A DNA stretch of 64,000 bases, from assembly GCF_030269665.1 (NCBI RefSeq), contig NZ_BSTS01000004.1, positions 124,001-188,000 on the forward strand, read 5' to 3'. The stretch comes from Actinomycetospora sp. NBRC 106375 (GTDB lineage: Bacteria; Actinomycetota; Actinomycetes; Mycobacteriales; Pseudonocardiaceae). Under the pieces are notes generated by a model. The model did not search any database, was not told where the DNA came from, and saw only the letters and a program-made list of their open reading frames with translations. Each line of letters opens with the position of its first letter. Positions within the stretch are counted from its first letter, which is position 1. Positions 55,712 to 63,516 of this stretch are shown one piece after another. The translations under genes and the position numbers were made by a program.

Positions 55712-55741
55712 CGCCTCCGCGGATCTCGTGGGTGAGAGGTC

Positions 55742-55761
55742 ACCGCTGGTCGACCAGCGGT
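55742..55761. promoter_or_regulatory. 20-bp palindrome in promoter of GCS2-family gene
   Basis: ACCGCTGGTCGACCAGCGGT, perfect over 20 bp. TACGCT (55779-55784) is a possible -10, so the palindrome covers the -35 area, where a repressor or activator would bind. Confidence 0.45.
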
Positions 55762-55944
55762 CCGCTTCCGTCGTGCCCTACGCTGAACGGACGCTTTCCG
55801 CGGGCGGACGGCGTTCGCGGCTGGCGTGTCCCCGCGGGCTGTGTCAGCGTGACCGCTCGTCGGGGTTCGCGGAGGTGCCGTGACGTCGCCCGCGAGGCGC
55901 CGCGCGGTGGTCGGGTCGGATCGTGGACGGGAGCCGGTCGGGTA

Positions 55945-57459
55945 ATGGGCCAGCACCTCACCGCGACCCTCTTCACCGCCTCGGACCAGGCCCGGTACCG
56001 CCATCGCATCCACCGCTGCCTCGAGGCGTTCGGGCGGATGGTCAGCGAGGGCCGGTTCGCCGGGGCGGAGCCGAGCACCGGCGTCGAGATCGAGCTCGCC
56101 CTGGTCGACGAGGACATGCGCCCGGCGATGCTCAACCACGCCGTGCTCGACCGCTCCGCCACCGACGTCCTGACCTCCGAGCTCGGCCGGTGGAACCTCG
56201 AGATCAACCTCCCGCCGCGGCTGCTGCCCGGCGCCACCGCCCGCGACCTCGAGCAGGACGTCCTGAACGCCGTCACGACGGCGGCCGACTGCGCCCGTCC
56301 GGTCGGGGCGCGCGCGGTGACGATCGGCATCCTGCCCACGCTCGCGGCCGAGCACCTCGCGTCCGACCAGCTCACCGAGGACCCGCGCTACGCCCTGCTG
56401 AACCGGCAGATGCTCACCGCGCGCGGCGAGCCGTTCCGCCTCGACATCACCGAGCCGCCGGCGTCGCGCCACGGCCCGGCCGACGGCGCGCCCGCCGAGC
56501 ACCTCGTCCTCGACGTCGACTCGATCGCCCCCGAGGCCGCCTGCACCTCGCTGCAGCTGCACCTCCAGCTCACCCCCGAGCACTTCCCGGCGTACTGGAA
56601 CGCCGCCCAGGCCGTGGCGGGCCTTCAGGTCGCGGTCGCGGCGAACTCGCCGTTCCTGCTCGGACGCCGGCTCTGGGCCGAGACCCGGGTGCCGCTGTTC
56701 ACCCAGGCCGTCGACACCCGCCCCGTCGAGCTGCGCAACCAGGGGGTCCGCCCGCGCGTGTGGTTCGGCGACCGGTGGGCCCAGTCCGCCTACGACCTGT
56801 TCGAGGAGAACGTCCGCTACTTCGGCGCCCTCCTCCCCCTGGCCGAGGACGAGGACCCGCTCGCGGAGCTCGACGCCGGCCGCGCCCCGAGCCTGCAGGA
56901 GCTGCGGCTGCACAACGGCACGGTGTGGCGCTGGAACCGCCCGGTGTACGACGTCGCCGACGGCGTCGCGCACCTGCGTCTCGAGAACCGCGTGCTGCCC
57001 GCCGGGCCGACCGCCGTCGACGCCGTCGCCAACGCGATGTTCTTCTACGGCGTCATCCGGGCCCTCGCCGAGTCCGACCGGCCGCCGTGGCAGCTGATGT
57101 CGTTCGACGCCGCCGAGGCCAACTTCACCGCCGGCGCCCGCCACGGGATCGAGGCCGCCCTCTACTGGCCCGGCGTCGGCACCGTGCGCGCCGACGAGCT
57201 CGTGCTGCGCCGCATGCTCCCGCTGGCCCAGGAGGGGCTCGCGTCCTGGGGCGTCGACGGCGCCGCGATCGACCGCTACCTGGGGATCATCGAGCAGCGC
57301 TGCGTGCGCCGGCGCACGGGCGCCACCTGGCAGGTGCGGGCCGTCGCCGACGCCCAGTCCCGCGGGCTCGACCGGGGCAACGCCGTGATGACGATGATGC
57401 GCGGCTACCTCGAGGGCATGGAGGCCAACGAGCCCGTGCACGACTGGCCCGGCATCTAG
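55945..57459 (+). CDS. GCS2-family glutamate-cysteine ligase-like protein
   Basis: Carboxylate-amine ligase-fold enzyme of 504 residues. STGVEIELALVDEDMRPAMLNHAVLD (ATP-grasp-like Glu), ELGRWNLEINLPPRLLPG, TSLQLHLQLTPEHFPAYWNAAQAVAG, and RPVELRNQGVRPRVWFGDRWAQSAYDLFEENVRYFGALLPL. True glutathione synthesis is unlikely because a mycothiol-type enzyme is coded in the window. An alternative gamma-glutamyl amide may be made. ATG 55945. The 233-bp upstream region holds a perfect palindrome. It overlaps the methyltransferase stop by 4 nt. Confidence 0.82.
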   Translation: MGQHLTATLFTASDQARYRHRIHRCLEAFGRMVSEGRFAGAEPSTGVEIELALVDEDMRPAMLNHAVLDRSATDVLTSELGRWNLEINLPPRLLPGATARDLEQDVLNAVTTAADCARPVGARAVTIGILPTLAAEHLASDQLTEDPRYALLNRQMLTARGEPFRLDITEPPASRHGPADGAPAEHLVLDVDSIAPEAACTSLQLHLQLTPEHFPAYWNAAQAVAGLQVAVAANSPFLLGRRLWAETRVPLFTQAVDTRPVELRNQGVRPRVWFGDRWAQSAYDLFEENVRYFGALLPLAEDEDPLAELDAGRAPSLQELRLHNGTVWRWNRPVYDVADGVAHLRLENRVLPAGPTAVDAVANAMFFYGVIRALAESDRPPWQLMSFDAAEANFTAGARHGIEAALYWPGVGTVRADELVLRRMLPLAQEGLASWGVDGAAIDRYLGIIEQRCVRRRTGATWQVRAVADAQSRGLDRGNAVMTMMRGYLEGMEANEPVHDWPGI

Positions 57460-58202
57460 GGCATCGAGGCGGGCTTCACCGCGCGGTGGAACACCACCCG
57501 GCCCAGCCGCCGGGAGCGGTGGGAGACGGCGTCGATGCCCGTGAACCCGGCCTCGGCCAGCATCGTCCTGAGATCCTGGGCGTCGACGAGGTGCGGTGAC
57601 GCCGCGGCCTCGTGACCGTGCCCGGCACCGTGCCCGTGGTCGTGCCCGTGGTCGTGGCCGTGGTCGTGGTCGTGGGCGTGGTCGTGGCCGGGCGCGTGGC
57701 GGGCGAACAGCCCGACCACGCCGGGCTCGGAGGCGTCGGGGTCGGAGAGGTGCAGGCTCCCGCCGGGTGCGAGGACGCGGTGGACCTCGGCGAGCATCGC
57801 GCGCTGCTGGTCCGGCGGCAGGTGGTGGAACATGAACGACGACAGCACCCGGTCCACCGAGCCGTCGGGCTGCGGCAGCCGGTCGGCGTACCCGCGCTCG
57901 AGGTGCAGCGTGGCACCCTGCCGGGCGGCCTTGCGGGCGGCGAGCTCGAGCACGGCCGGGTCGGGATCGAGGCCCACGAACGTGGCGCCGGGCGCGACGC
58001 GCGCGGCGAGCAGGAGGACCTCCCCGGTGCCGACGCCGATCTCCAGCACGGTCTGCCCGGGCGCGAGCCCGGCCTGGGCCACCAGCTGCCAGTGCACCGG
58101 CCGGGCGCCGAGGAGGCGGGTGAACGTGTCGTAGAAGGCCACCGGCATGCCGTTGCCGACCGCCGGCAGGAACGGACGCTCGGTGGACGGGGACTCGGTC
58201 AC
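57456..58202 (-). CDS. Class I SAM methyltransferase with histidine-rich insert
   Basis: A 248-residue methyltransferase of the UbiE/COQ5-like type. SAM motif I VLEIGVGTGEVLLLAARVAPGATFVGLDPDP, SFMFHHLPPDQQRAMLAEVHRVLAPGGSLHLSDPD (motifs II and III). Between the core and the last 50 residues is a segment with about 12 histidines in 26 residues, alternating with Asp and Gly, encoded by a 6-bp-type repeat. This is typical of nickel- or zinc-binding tails and unusual here. GTG 58202. Divergent from an AraC-type regulator. Confidence 0.87.
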   Translation of the reverse strand: MTESPSTERPFLPAVGNGMPVAFYDTFTRLLGARPVHWQLVAQAGLAPGQTVLEIGVGTGEVLLLAARVAPGATFVGLDPDPAVLELAARKAARQGATLHLERGYADRLPQPDGSVDRVLSSFMFHHLPPDQQRAMLAEVHRVLAPGGSLHLSDPDASEPGVVGLFARHAPGHDHAHDHDHGHDHGHDHGHGAGHGHEAAASPHLVDAQDLRTMLAEAGFTGIDAVSHRSRRLGRVVFHRAVKPASMP

Positions 58203-58289
58203 GGCGCGGACCTCCTGGGACGAACATCGGTGGACCACTCCACGGTGCTGGTGCGCCGACCAGGCCACAAGGGACGATCCACGGTCGTG

Positions 58290-59186
58290 ATGGGACGGAA
58301 CGTGGATGCCGCCGCGCGCGTCCCCCTGATCGGGTTCCCGCGCTCGCCCGGGACGCCGCCGGTGACGGTGGAGCGGTGGACCGGGCCGCAGTCCCACCAC
58401 GGCCCGGCGGCGAGGGGGACGCACGCCCACGACTTCCTCGTGCTGCTCCACGTCGAGCGCGGCCACGGTCCGATGCGCGTGGACGACCGGGCGTTCGACC
58501 TCGGTCCGGGCGACGTGCTCCTCATCGCCCCCGGCGCGGTCGTGACCCCACCGGACGCCCGCGTCCCCGACGACGGCGCGACGTGGGCGGTGTTCTTCCC
58601 GGTCGACGCCGTGGACCCCGCCGGCGCGGCGCCCCTCGTGTCGTGGCGGGCACACCCCCTGCTCGCGCCCTTCGCGGGCGGGCACGGCGGCGCCCAGAAG
58701 CTCACGGTGCCCGCGGACGAGCGTCCCGCCTGGCGGGCGGAGCTCGAGGCCCTCGCCACGGAGCTCGCCGAGCGCCGCGACGGGGCGGGGGACGCCGTGC
58801 GGGCGCACCTGACGCTGCTGCTCGTGCGGCTGGGGCGCCTCGAGGTGGACGTGCCCGGCGCGCTGGCCGACCGCCCGGTGCTCGCCGCGGTGTTCGACGT
58901 CGTCGAGCGGCGGTTCGCCGAGCCGATCACCCCGCAGGACGTGGCGCGGGAGGTCGGGCTGACGCCCGGGCACCTCACCACGCTCGTCGGCCGGGAGACC
59001 GGCCGGACCGTCGGGCAGTGGCTCACCGAGCGACGGATGCGCGAGGCGCGACGCCTGCTGGTGACCACGGACCTCACCGTCGCCGCCGTCGCGGGCCGCG
59101 TCGGGTACCGGGACCCGGGCTACTTCGTGCGCCGGTTCCGCCGGGAGCACGGCGTGCCGCCGCAGGGGTGGCGGCGCGGTGCCTGA
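58290..59186 (+). CDS. AraC-family regulator with cupin domain
   Basis: A 298-residue regulator. N-terminal cupin-like sensor (THAHDFLVLLHVERGHGPMRVDDRAFDLGPGDVLLIAPGAVV, about 43-85) and C-terminal AraC domain (ITPQDVAREVGLTPGHLTTLVGRETGRTVGQWLTERRMREARRLLVTTDLTVAAVAGRVGYRDPGYFVRRFRREHGVPPQGWR). ATG 58290 or GTG 58287. 87 bp from the divergent methyltransferase, so regulation of that gene is likely. The 3' end runs into a family A palindrome. Confidence 0.88.
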   Translation: MGRNVDAAARVPLIGFPRSPGTPPVTVERWTGPQSHHGPAARGTHAHDFLVLLHVERGHGPMRVDDRAFDLGPGDVLLIAPGAVVTPPDARVPDDGATWAVFFPVDAVDPAGAAPLVSWRAHPLLAPFAGGHGGAQKLTVPADERPAWRAELEALATELAERRDGAGDAVRAHLTLLLVRLGRLEVDVPGALADRPVLAAVFDVVERRFAEPITPQDVAREVGLTPGHLTTLVGRETGRTVGQWLTERRMREARRLLVTTDLTVAAVAGRVGYRDPGYFVRRFRREHGVPPQGWRRGA

Positions 59187-59192
59187 TCGCAT

Positions 59193-59232
59193 GTGAGCAG
59201 TTGGGCGCGCTATAGCGCGCCCAACTGCTCAC
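59193..59232. repeat. 40-bp perfect palindrome at a convergent gene junction (family A, copy 2)
   Basis: GTGAGCAGTTGGGCGCGCTA and its exact complement give a perfect palindrome, exactly as long as the kdpB copy and sharing the outer 12 bp. It provides the last residues (EQLGAL) and the TAG stop (59212-59210) of the exporter on the minus strand and follows the AraC stop by 6 nt. Confidence 0.92.
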
Positions 59233-60487
59233 GAGCGCGGGAGCGCACCGCCCAGAGCCCCGCCACCACCGCGGCCAGGGCCGAGAGCGCGCCGCCGAGC
59301 CAGAGAGGCGCGCGGCCGCCGAGCTCCTCGGCGAGCCAGCCCAGCGCGGGTCCGCCCAGGGGCGTGCCGCCGAGCATCACGAGCATCCACAGACCCATGA
59401 CGCGCCCGCGGACCGACTCGTCGACCCCGAGCTGCACCGCGGCGTTGGCCGCGCTGGTGAACAGCAGCTGGGCGGCGCCGGTCGGCACGAGCAGGAGGGC
59501 GACCAGCGCGTAGGTGGGCATGAGCCCGGCCGTGACCTCGCAGAGGCCGAAGACGACGCCGGCGACCACGACCGTCCGCAGGCGCGGCCGTCCGACCCGG
59601 CGCGCCGCGGTGAAGGCCCCGATCAGGCAGCCGACGGCGAGCGACGAGGTCAGCAGGCCGTAGGACTCCGCGCCGCGCCCGAAGACGTTGCGGGCCATGA
59701 GGGCCAGCGTCACGAAGAAGTTGATGCCGAGCGTCGAGACGAAGAAGGTCAGCACCAGCAGGAGCACCACGTCGGGGTGCCGACGCACCTCGCGCAGCCC
59801 GGCCCGGACCGCGCCGCGCTCCCGGGGCGCCCGCGCGTAGGCGAACATGTCGGCCGGCCGCATCATCGCGAGGCCGGTCAGCACCGCCGCGAACGTGATC
59901 GCGTTGAGCAGGAAGACCCAGCCGGTGCCGACAACGGCGATCACGAGGCCCGCGACGGCAGGTCCGAGGACGCGCGCGGTGTTGAACGTCATCGAGTTCA
60001 GGGCGACGGCGTTGGCCAGCGCGCCCGAGCCCACCATCTCGCCCGCGAACGACTGCCGCACCGGCCCGTCGAGGGCGGAGAAGACACCCAGCAGCACGCA
60101 CAGGACGTAGACCTGCGTGAGCGTGACGGCGCCGGAGACGTCGAGCAGCCCGAGCACGAGGGCGCAGACGCCCATGGCGACCTGCAGCGCCATGAGCAGG
60201 CGGCGCTTGTCGTAGCGGTCGGCGATCGCGCCGCCCCACAGCGAGAGCAGCAGCGTCGGGCCGAACTGCAGCGCCGCGGCGACGCCGAGGGCGATCGGGC
60301 TGCCGCCGGAGAGCTCGAGGACCAGCCAGTCCTGGGCGACGCGCTGCATCCACGTCCCGACCAGCGAGACGACCTGGCCGGACGCGAAGAGGCGGTAGTT
60401 GCGGACCCGCAGGGCGGCGAACATGCCGCCAGGGCGGTCGTCGTCCTCGGGGTGCCGCTGGGTGGGGGCGGTGTCGACCTCGCTCAC
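59210..60487 (-). CDS. EntS-like MFS exporter (second)
   Basis: MFS_3-type carrier of about 425 residues and 12 helices. FAALRVRNYRLFASGQVVSLVGTWMQRVAQDWLVLELSGG and SLWGGAIADRYDKRRLLMALQ are typical. Relatives include enterobactin and drug exporters. GTG 60487 (VSEVDTAPT) is preferred; GTG 60505 extends the frame by 6 residues. An iron-box-like motif lies just upstream, which would suit a siderophore exporter but is weak. The last residues and stop come from a family A palindrome. Confidence 0.83.
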   Translation of the reverse strand: MSEVDTAPTQRHPEDDDRPGGMFAALRVRNYRLFASGQVVSLVGTWMQRVAQDWLVLELSGGSPIALGVAAALQFGPTLLLSLWGGAIADRYDKRRLLMALQVAMGVCALVLGLLDVSGAVTLTQVYVLCVLLGVFSALDGPVRQSFAGEMVGSGALANAVALNSMTFNTARVLGPAVAGLVIAVVGTGWVFLLNAITFAAVLTGLAMMRPADMFAYARAPRERGAVRAGLREVRRHPDVVLLLVLTFFVSTLGINFFVTLALMARNVFGRGAESYGLLTSSLAVGCLIGAFTAARRVGRPRLRTVVVAGVVFGLCEVTAGLMPTYALVALLLVPTGAAQLLFTSAANAAVQLGVDESVRGRVMGLWMLVMLGGTPLGGPALGWLAEELGGRAPLWLGGALSALAAVVAGLWAVRSRAREQLGAL

Positions 60488-60514
60488 CGGGGTCCACCGT
60501 CGCACGCCACTCTC

Positions 60515-60528
60515 GTGAGCTTACCTAA
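60515..60528 (-). promoter_or_regulatory. Weak iron-box-like motif before EntS-like gene
   Basis: Minus strand TTAGGTAAGCTCAC resembles the left half of the IdeR consensus TTAGGTTAGGCTAACC but lacks one G and the right half. Low confidence. Confidence 0.25.
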
Positions 60529-60547
60529 CGACTTCGTGGCGGGCGGT

Positions 60548-60600
60548 GTCAGCGAAGTGCCGTCACGGACGCTGAGTGTCCGTAACGGCACTTCGCTGAC
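60548..60600. repeat. 53-bp palindromic element (family D)
   Basis: Two 23-nt arms (60548-60570 and 60578-60600) with one mismatch and the loop GCTGAGT. Outer arm begins GTCAGCGAAGTGCCGT. It lies between dodecin (3' side) and the exporter on the same strand. Architecture (about 20-bp stem, single mismatch, short loop) matches families A and B although the sequence differs. It may end transcription of dodecin. Confidence 0.88.
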
Positions 60601-60626
60601 CACGCCGCGCGCGGTCAGGGCTTCGG

Positions 60627-60845
60627 TCAGGGCTTGGTGTCCTCGAGGGCGAAGCCGATGTTCAGGGTCACCTGGAAGTGCCCGACCTCACCGTTCTCCA
60701 CGTGCCCGCGGATCTCGGAGACCTCGAACCAGCTGACCTGGCGCAGGCTCTCCGAGGCCCGGCGCACGGCGCCGCGGATGGCCTCGTCGACGCTCTCGCT
60801 GGAGGTCCCGACGACCTCGGTCTTCCGGTAGATGTTGTCCGCCAC
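60627..60845 (-). CDS. Dodecin
   Basis: Small flavin-storage protein, 72 residues, forming dodecamers that sequester riboflavin or FMN. Sequence VADNIYRKTEVVGTSSESVDEAIRGAVRRASESLRQVSWFEVSEIRGHVENGEVGHFQVTLNIGFALED is near the family consensus; the tryptophan in QVSWFEV is the flavin-stacking residue. GTG 60845 has AAGGAG upstream. A TetR gene lies upstream on the same strand; a family D palindrome follows. Confidence 0.93.
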   Translation of the reverse strand: MADNIYRKTEVVGTSSESVDEAIRGAVRRASESLRQVSWFEVSEIRGHVENGEVGHFQVTLNIGFALEDTKP

Positions 60846-60931
60846 CCGGGGGCTCCTTCGCTTGGTCGGCGTGCTTCTCCTCGAACCGGTACCCGTTCTC
60901 CGGCGGACGCCCACGTGACGCCGCCGGCGCC

Positions 60932-61531
60932 TCAGGGCGGGCGGACGTGGTCGACGGCGGCACCGAGAGCGAGGCACAGCACGTGGAGATCGCGGTGGAG
61001 CCGGGCGAGCATGAGCCCGCCCTGGACGGCGGCGAGCACCGCTACGGCCATGTCGCCGGCGTCACGGGTCGCGTCGACGGTGCCGTCGCGCTGCCCGGCG
61101 GCGAGCAGCGCGGCGATGCGGTCCTGCCACCGCGCGAAGGCCGCCGCCTGGTGCTCGCGCCACCGCGGCTCGGCGTCGACCTGTCCGCTGAACACCCCGA
61201 GCGGGCAGGCGAAGGGCCCACCCCCGTCGCGGTGCAGCTCGAACAACGACCGGGCCCACGCCCGGACGTCGTCGCCGTCGAGCGCCGGCTGGGCGGCGAG
61301 CACCCGCTCGAGCTGGCGGTCGATGACGGCGAGAACGAGGTCGGACTTGCCGCCGAAGTAGTGGTAGAGCTGCGACTTCCCGGTGCCGCTGGCGGCGAGG
61401 ACGTCCCCGACACCGGTCGCGGCGATCCCGCGCTCGTGCATCAGGTCGGCGGCCGCGTCGACGATCGCGTCGCGCGTCCGGCGGCCGCGCGCCGTCGGCG
61501 GCGTGCCCGGACGCGCGTCCTCCGCCGTCAC
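60932..61531 (-). CDS. TetR-family regulator
   Basis: A 199-residue TetR protein. Helix-turn-helix RDAIVDAAADLMHERGIAATGVGDVLAASGTGKSQLYHYFGGKSDLVLAVI (about 20-70) and a C-terminal TetR_C domain with CPLGVFSGQVDAEPRWREHQAAAFARW, as in AcrR/LmrA-type regulators. GTG 61531. The divergent molybdopterin oxidoreductase gene lies 65 bp away with a palindrome between, so it is the likely target. Confidence 0.88.
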   Translation of the reverse strand: MTAEDARPGTPPTARGRRTRDAIVDAAADLMHERGIAATGVGDVLAASGTGKSQLYHYFGGKSDLVLAVIDRQLERVLAAQPALDGDDVRAWARSLFELHRDGGGPFACPLGVFSGQVDAEPRWREHQAAAFARWQDRIAALLAAGQRDGTVDATRDAGDMAVAVLAAVQGGLMLARLHRDLHVLCLALGAAVDHVRPP

Positions 61532-61560
61532 CCGTTCACCCTCCTCGTCACGACGTCGAT

Positions 61561-61590
61561 TGTACCGATAGGTACAGTCTGCGCTAGGGT
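61561..61590 (+). promoter_or_regulatory. TetR operator and leaderless promoter
   Basis: TGTACC-GATA-GGTACA (61561-61576), perfect arms, overlaps the -35-like TTGTAC (61560-61565). TAGGGT (61585-61590) ends 6 nt before ATG 61597, which suggests a leaderless message repressed by the adjacent TetR protein. Confidence 0.6.
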
Positions 61591-61596
61591 CGCGCC

Positions 61597-63003
61597 ATGA
61601 CCGCCGTGGAGCCCACCGACCGGCCCGGACCCGGCACGGGCACGGACGCGGAGGGGGACGCCGCAGACGGGTCCGGGAACCGGCACTACGGCTTCCCGGC
61701 GCCCCTCTTCCGGGCCCTGGGCCGGATCCCGGTCCCGCCGCCCGCCGACCCCCGCACCTGGCGCAGCCCCTTGCGCGGTCGCTGGCTGACCTCGGTGCTC
61801 GGGCTGGTGCTGCTCGTCGGCCTGCCCGTCGTGATCCTCACGGGCCTGCTGTCCTACATCGCCTACGGGCCGCAGTTCGGCCAGGCGATCCCCGGCGACG
61901 TCGGGTACCTGCGCCTGCCGCCCTTCGACTGGCCGACCTCGCCGTCGTGGCTCTACCGCCTCACGCAGGGCCTGCACGTCGGGCTCGGCCTGGTGCTCGT
62001 CCCGGTGATCCTGACCAAGCTCTGGTCGGTGGTGCCCAAGCTGTTCGCCTGGCCGCCGGTGCGCAGCCTCGCGCAGCTGCTCGAGCGGATCTCGCTGCTG
62101 GCGCTGGTCGGCGGAATCCTGTTCGAGCTGGTCACCGGCATCATGAACATCCAGTACGACTACTCGTTCGGCTTCGACTTCTACACCGCGCACTACTGGG
62201 GCGCGTGGGTGTTCATCGCGGGCTTCCTCGCCCACGTCGCGATCAAGCTGCCGACGATGGTCCGCGCGCTGCGCACCGGGGCCCCGGGTCGGTGGCTGCA
62301 CGACACGACCGCGGAGACCGTGCCGGAGCCGCCCGACGACGAGCCGGGGCACAGCCTGGTCGCGGTGTCGCCGAGCCCGCCGACGATGAGCCGCCGGACC
62401 CTGATCGGCGCGGTCGCCGGCGGCAGCGCGCTCGTCGGGGTGCTGACCATCGGGACCACCGTCGACGCGCTCCGCCCGCTGGCCTTCCTCTCGCCGCGCG
62501 GGCGGTCGTACGGCACCGGGCCCAGCGACTTCCAGGTCAACCGCACCGCGTTCGCCGCGGGCGTCGGGCCCGGGATCGGCGACGGCTACGCGCTGGCGCT
62601 GCGCGGGGGCCCGGCCGGCGAGGTTCGGCTGGACCGGGCGGCGCTGGGCGCGCTGCCCCAGCACACCGCGACGCTGCCGATCGCGTGCGTCGAGGGCTGG
62701 TCGGTGACGCGGACGTGGACCGGCGTGCGGCTGCGCGACCTCGCCGCCCTGGCCGGTGTCCCGGCGCCCGCCACCGCGTTCGTCCAGTCCCTGGAGCGGG
62801 CCGGGCCGTTCGCCCGCGTGACGCTGCAGGGCAACCAGGTGCTCGACCCCGACGCGCTGCTCGCCCTGCGCGTGGGCGAGGACGCGGGTGCGATGGCCGA
62901 CCTCTCGCTCGACCACGGCTTCCCGGCGCGCGTGATCGTCCCGGCGCTCCCGGGCGTGCACAACACCAAGTGGGTCGGCGCGATCGACTTCCGGAGCGCG
63001 TGA
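61597..63003 (+). CDS. Cytochrome b-like/molybdopterin-dependent oxidoreductase fusion
   Basis: A 468-residue membrane protein. Residues about 60-225 hold four helices resembling a cytochrome b561/formate dehydrogenase gamma-type membrane module (histidines in RLTQGLHVGLGL and TAHYWGAWVFIAGFLAHVAIK could bind haem). The C-terminal domain (about 310-465) is sulfite-oxidase-like molybdopterin type, with the Mo-ligating-type cysteine in LPIACVEGWSVTRTWTGVRL. SRRTLIGAVAGG (about 265) looks like an internal Tat-type junction. The electron donor and acceptor are unknown. The next gene overlaps by one base. Confidence 0.85.
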   Translation: MTAVEPTDRPGPGTGTDAEGDAADGSGNRHYGFPAPLFRALGRIPVPPPADPRTWRSPLRGRWLTSVLGLVLLVGLPVVILTGLLSYIAYGPQFGQAIPGDVGYLRLPPFDWPTSPSWLYRLTQGLHVGLGLVLVPVILTKLWSVVPKLFAWPPVRSLAQLLERISLLALVGGILFELVTGIMNIQYDYSFGFDFYTAHYWGAWVFIAGFLAHVAIKLPTMVRALRTGAPGRWLHDTTAETVPEPPDDEPGHSLVAVSPSPPTMSRRTLIGAVAGGSALVGVLTIGTTVDALRPLAFLSPRGRSYGTGPSDFQVNRTAFAAGVGPGIGDGYALALRGGPAGEVRLDRAALGALPQHTATLPIACVEGWSVTRTWTGVRLRDLAALAGVPAPATAFVQSLERAGPFARVTLQGNQVLDPDALLALRVGEDAGAMADLSLDHGFPARVIVPALPGVHNTKWVGAIDFRSA

Positions 63004-63494
63004 TGGGCCGCTTCCGACGCTTCTACGGCGAGCACCCGCTGCACCTGCTCGCGCTGCTCGGCTGCTTCGCGCTGGCCGGGGCCGCGGTGCTCGCGCTCGT
63101 GCCGGACCCGAGCGCGGTCACGATCCTCATCTGGTTCGCCGCCGCCGTGATCGGCCACGACCTCGTGCTCTACCCGCTCTACGCCCTCGCCGACCGATCC
63201 CTGGTGCTGACGCGGTGGGTGCGCCGGCGCGTCTCGTCCCGGGCGGTGCTGGTGCCCGCGACCAACCACGTCCGCCTGCCCGCGATCGGCGCGGCGCTCG
63301 TCGGGCTGATCTGGTTGCCGACGATCTCCGGCAACGGCGCTCCCGTCCTGTTCTTCGCCGCCGGCCTCCCCCCGACCGTCGACTACGTCTCCCGCTGGCT
63401 GCTGCTCACCGCCGCGCTCTTCCTCGCCAGCGCCGTCGTCTACGCCGTCCGCCTGGGTCGGGCGGCCGTCCGTGAACGGTCGTCCCGGCCGTAG
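63003..63494 (+). CDS. Membrane protein partner of the molybdopterin oxidoreductase
   Basis: A 163-residue membrane protein with four hydrophobic segments (HLLALLGCFALAGAAVLALV, AVTILIWFAAAVIGHDLVLYPLY, LPAIGAALVGLIWLPTI, WLLLTAALFLASAVVYAV). No family recognised with certainty. ATG 63003 overlaps the upstream stop (TGATG), so it is co-translated and probably part of the same redox complex. The stop codon lies in the loop of a 13-bp hairpin. Confidence 0.78.
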   Translation: MGRFRRFYGEHPLHLLALLGCFALAGAAVLALVPDPSAVTILIWFAAAVIGHDLVLYPLYALADRSLVLTRWVRRRVSSRAVLVPATNHVRLPAIGAALVGLIWLPTISGNGAPVLFFAAGLPPTVDYVSRWLLLTAALFLASAVVYAVRLGRAAVRERSSRP

Positions 63495-63506
63495 CCGGGA
63501 CGACCG
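63477..63506. terminator. Bidirectional terminator containing a stop codon
   Basis: Perfect 13-bp stem (63477-63489 with 63494-63506), loop CGTA. The TAG stop of the membrane gene is at 63492-63494. It lies between convergent genes and should serve both. Confidence 0.8.
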
Positions 63507-63516
63507 CACCGTGGGG

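Noticed and set aside
55945-57459. Glutathione biosynthesis gene gshA
   Set aside because: No gshB in the window and a mycothiol-dependent enzyme is present; family-level call only.
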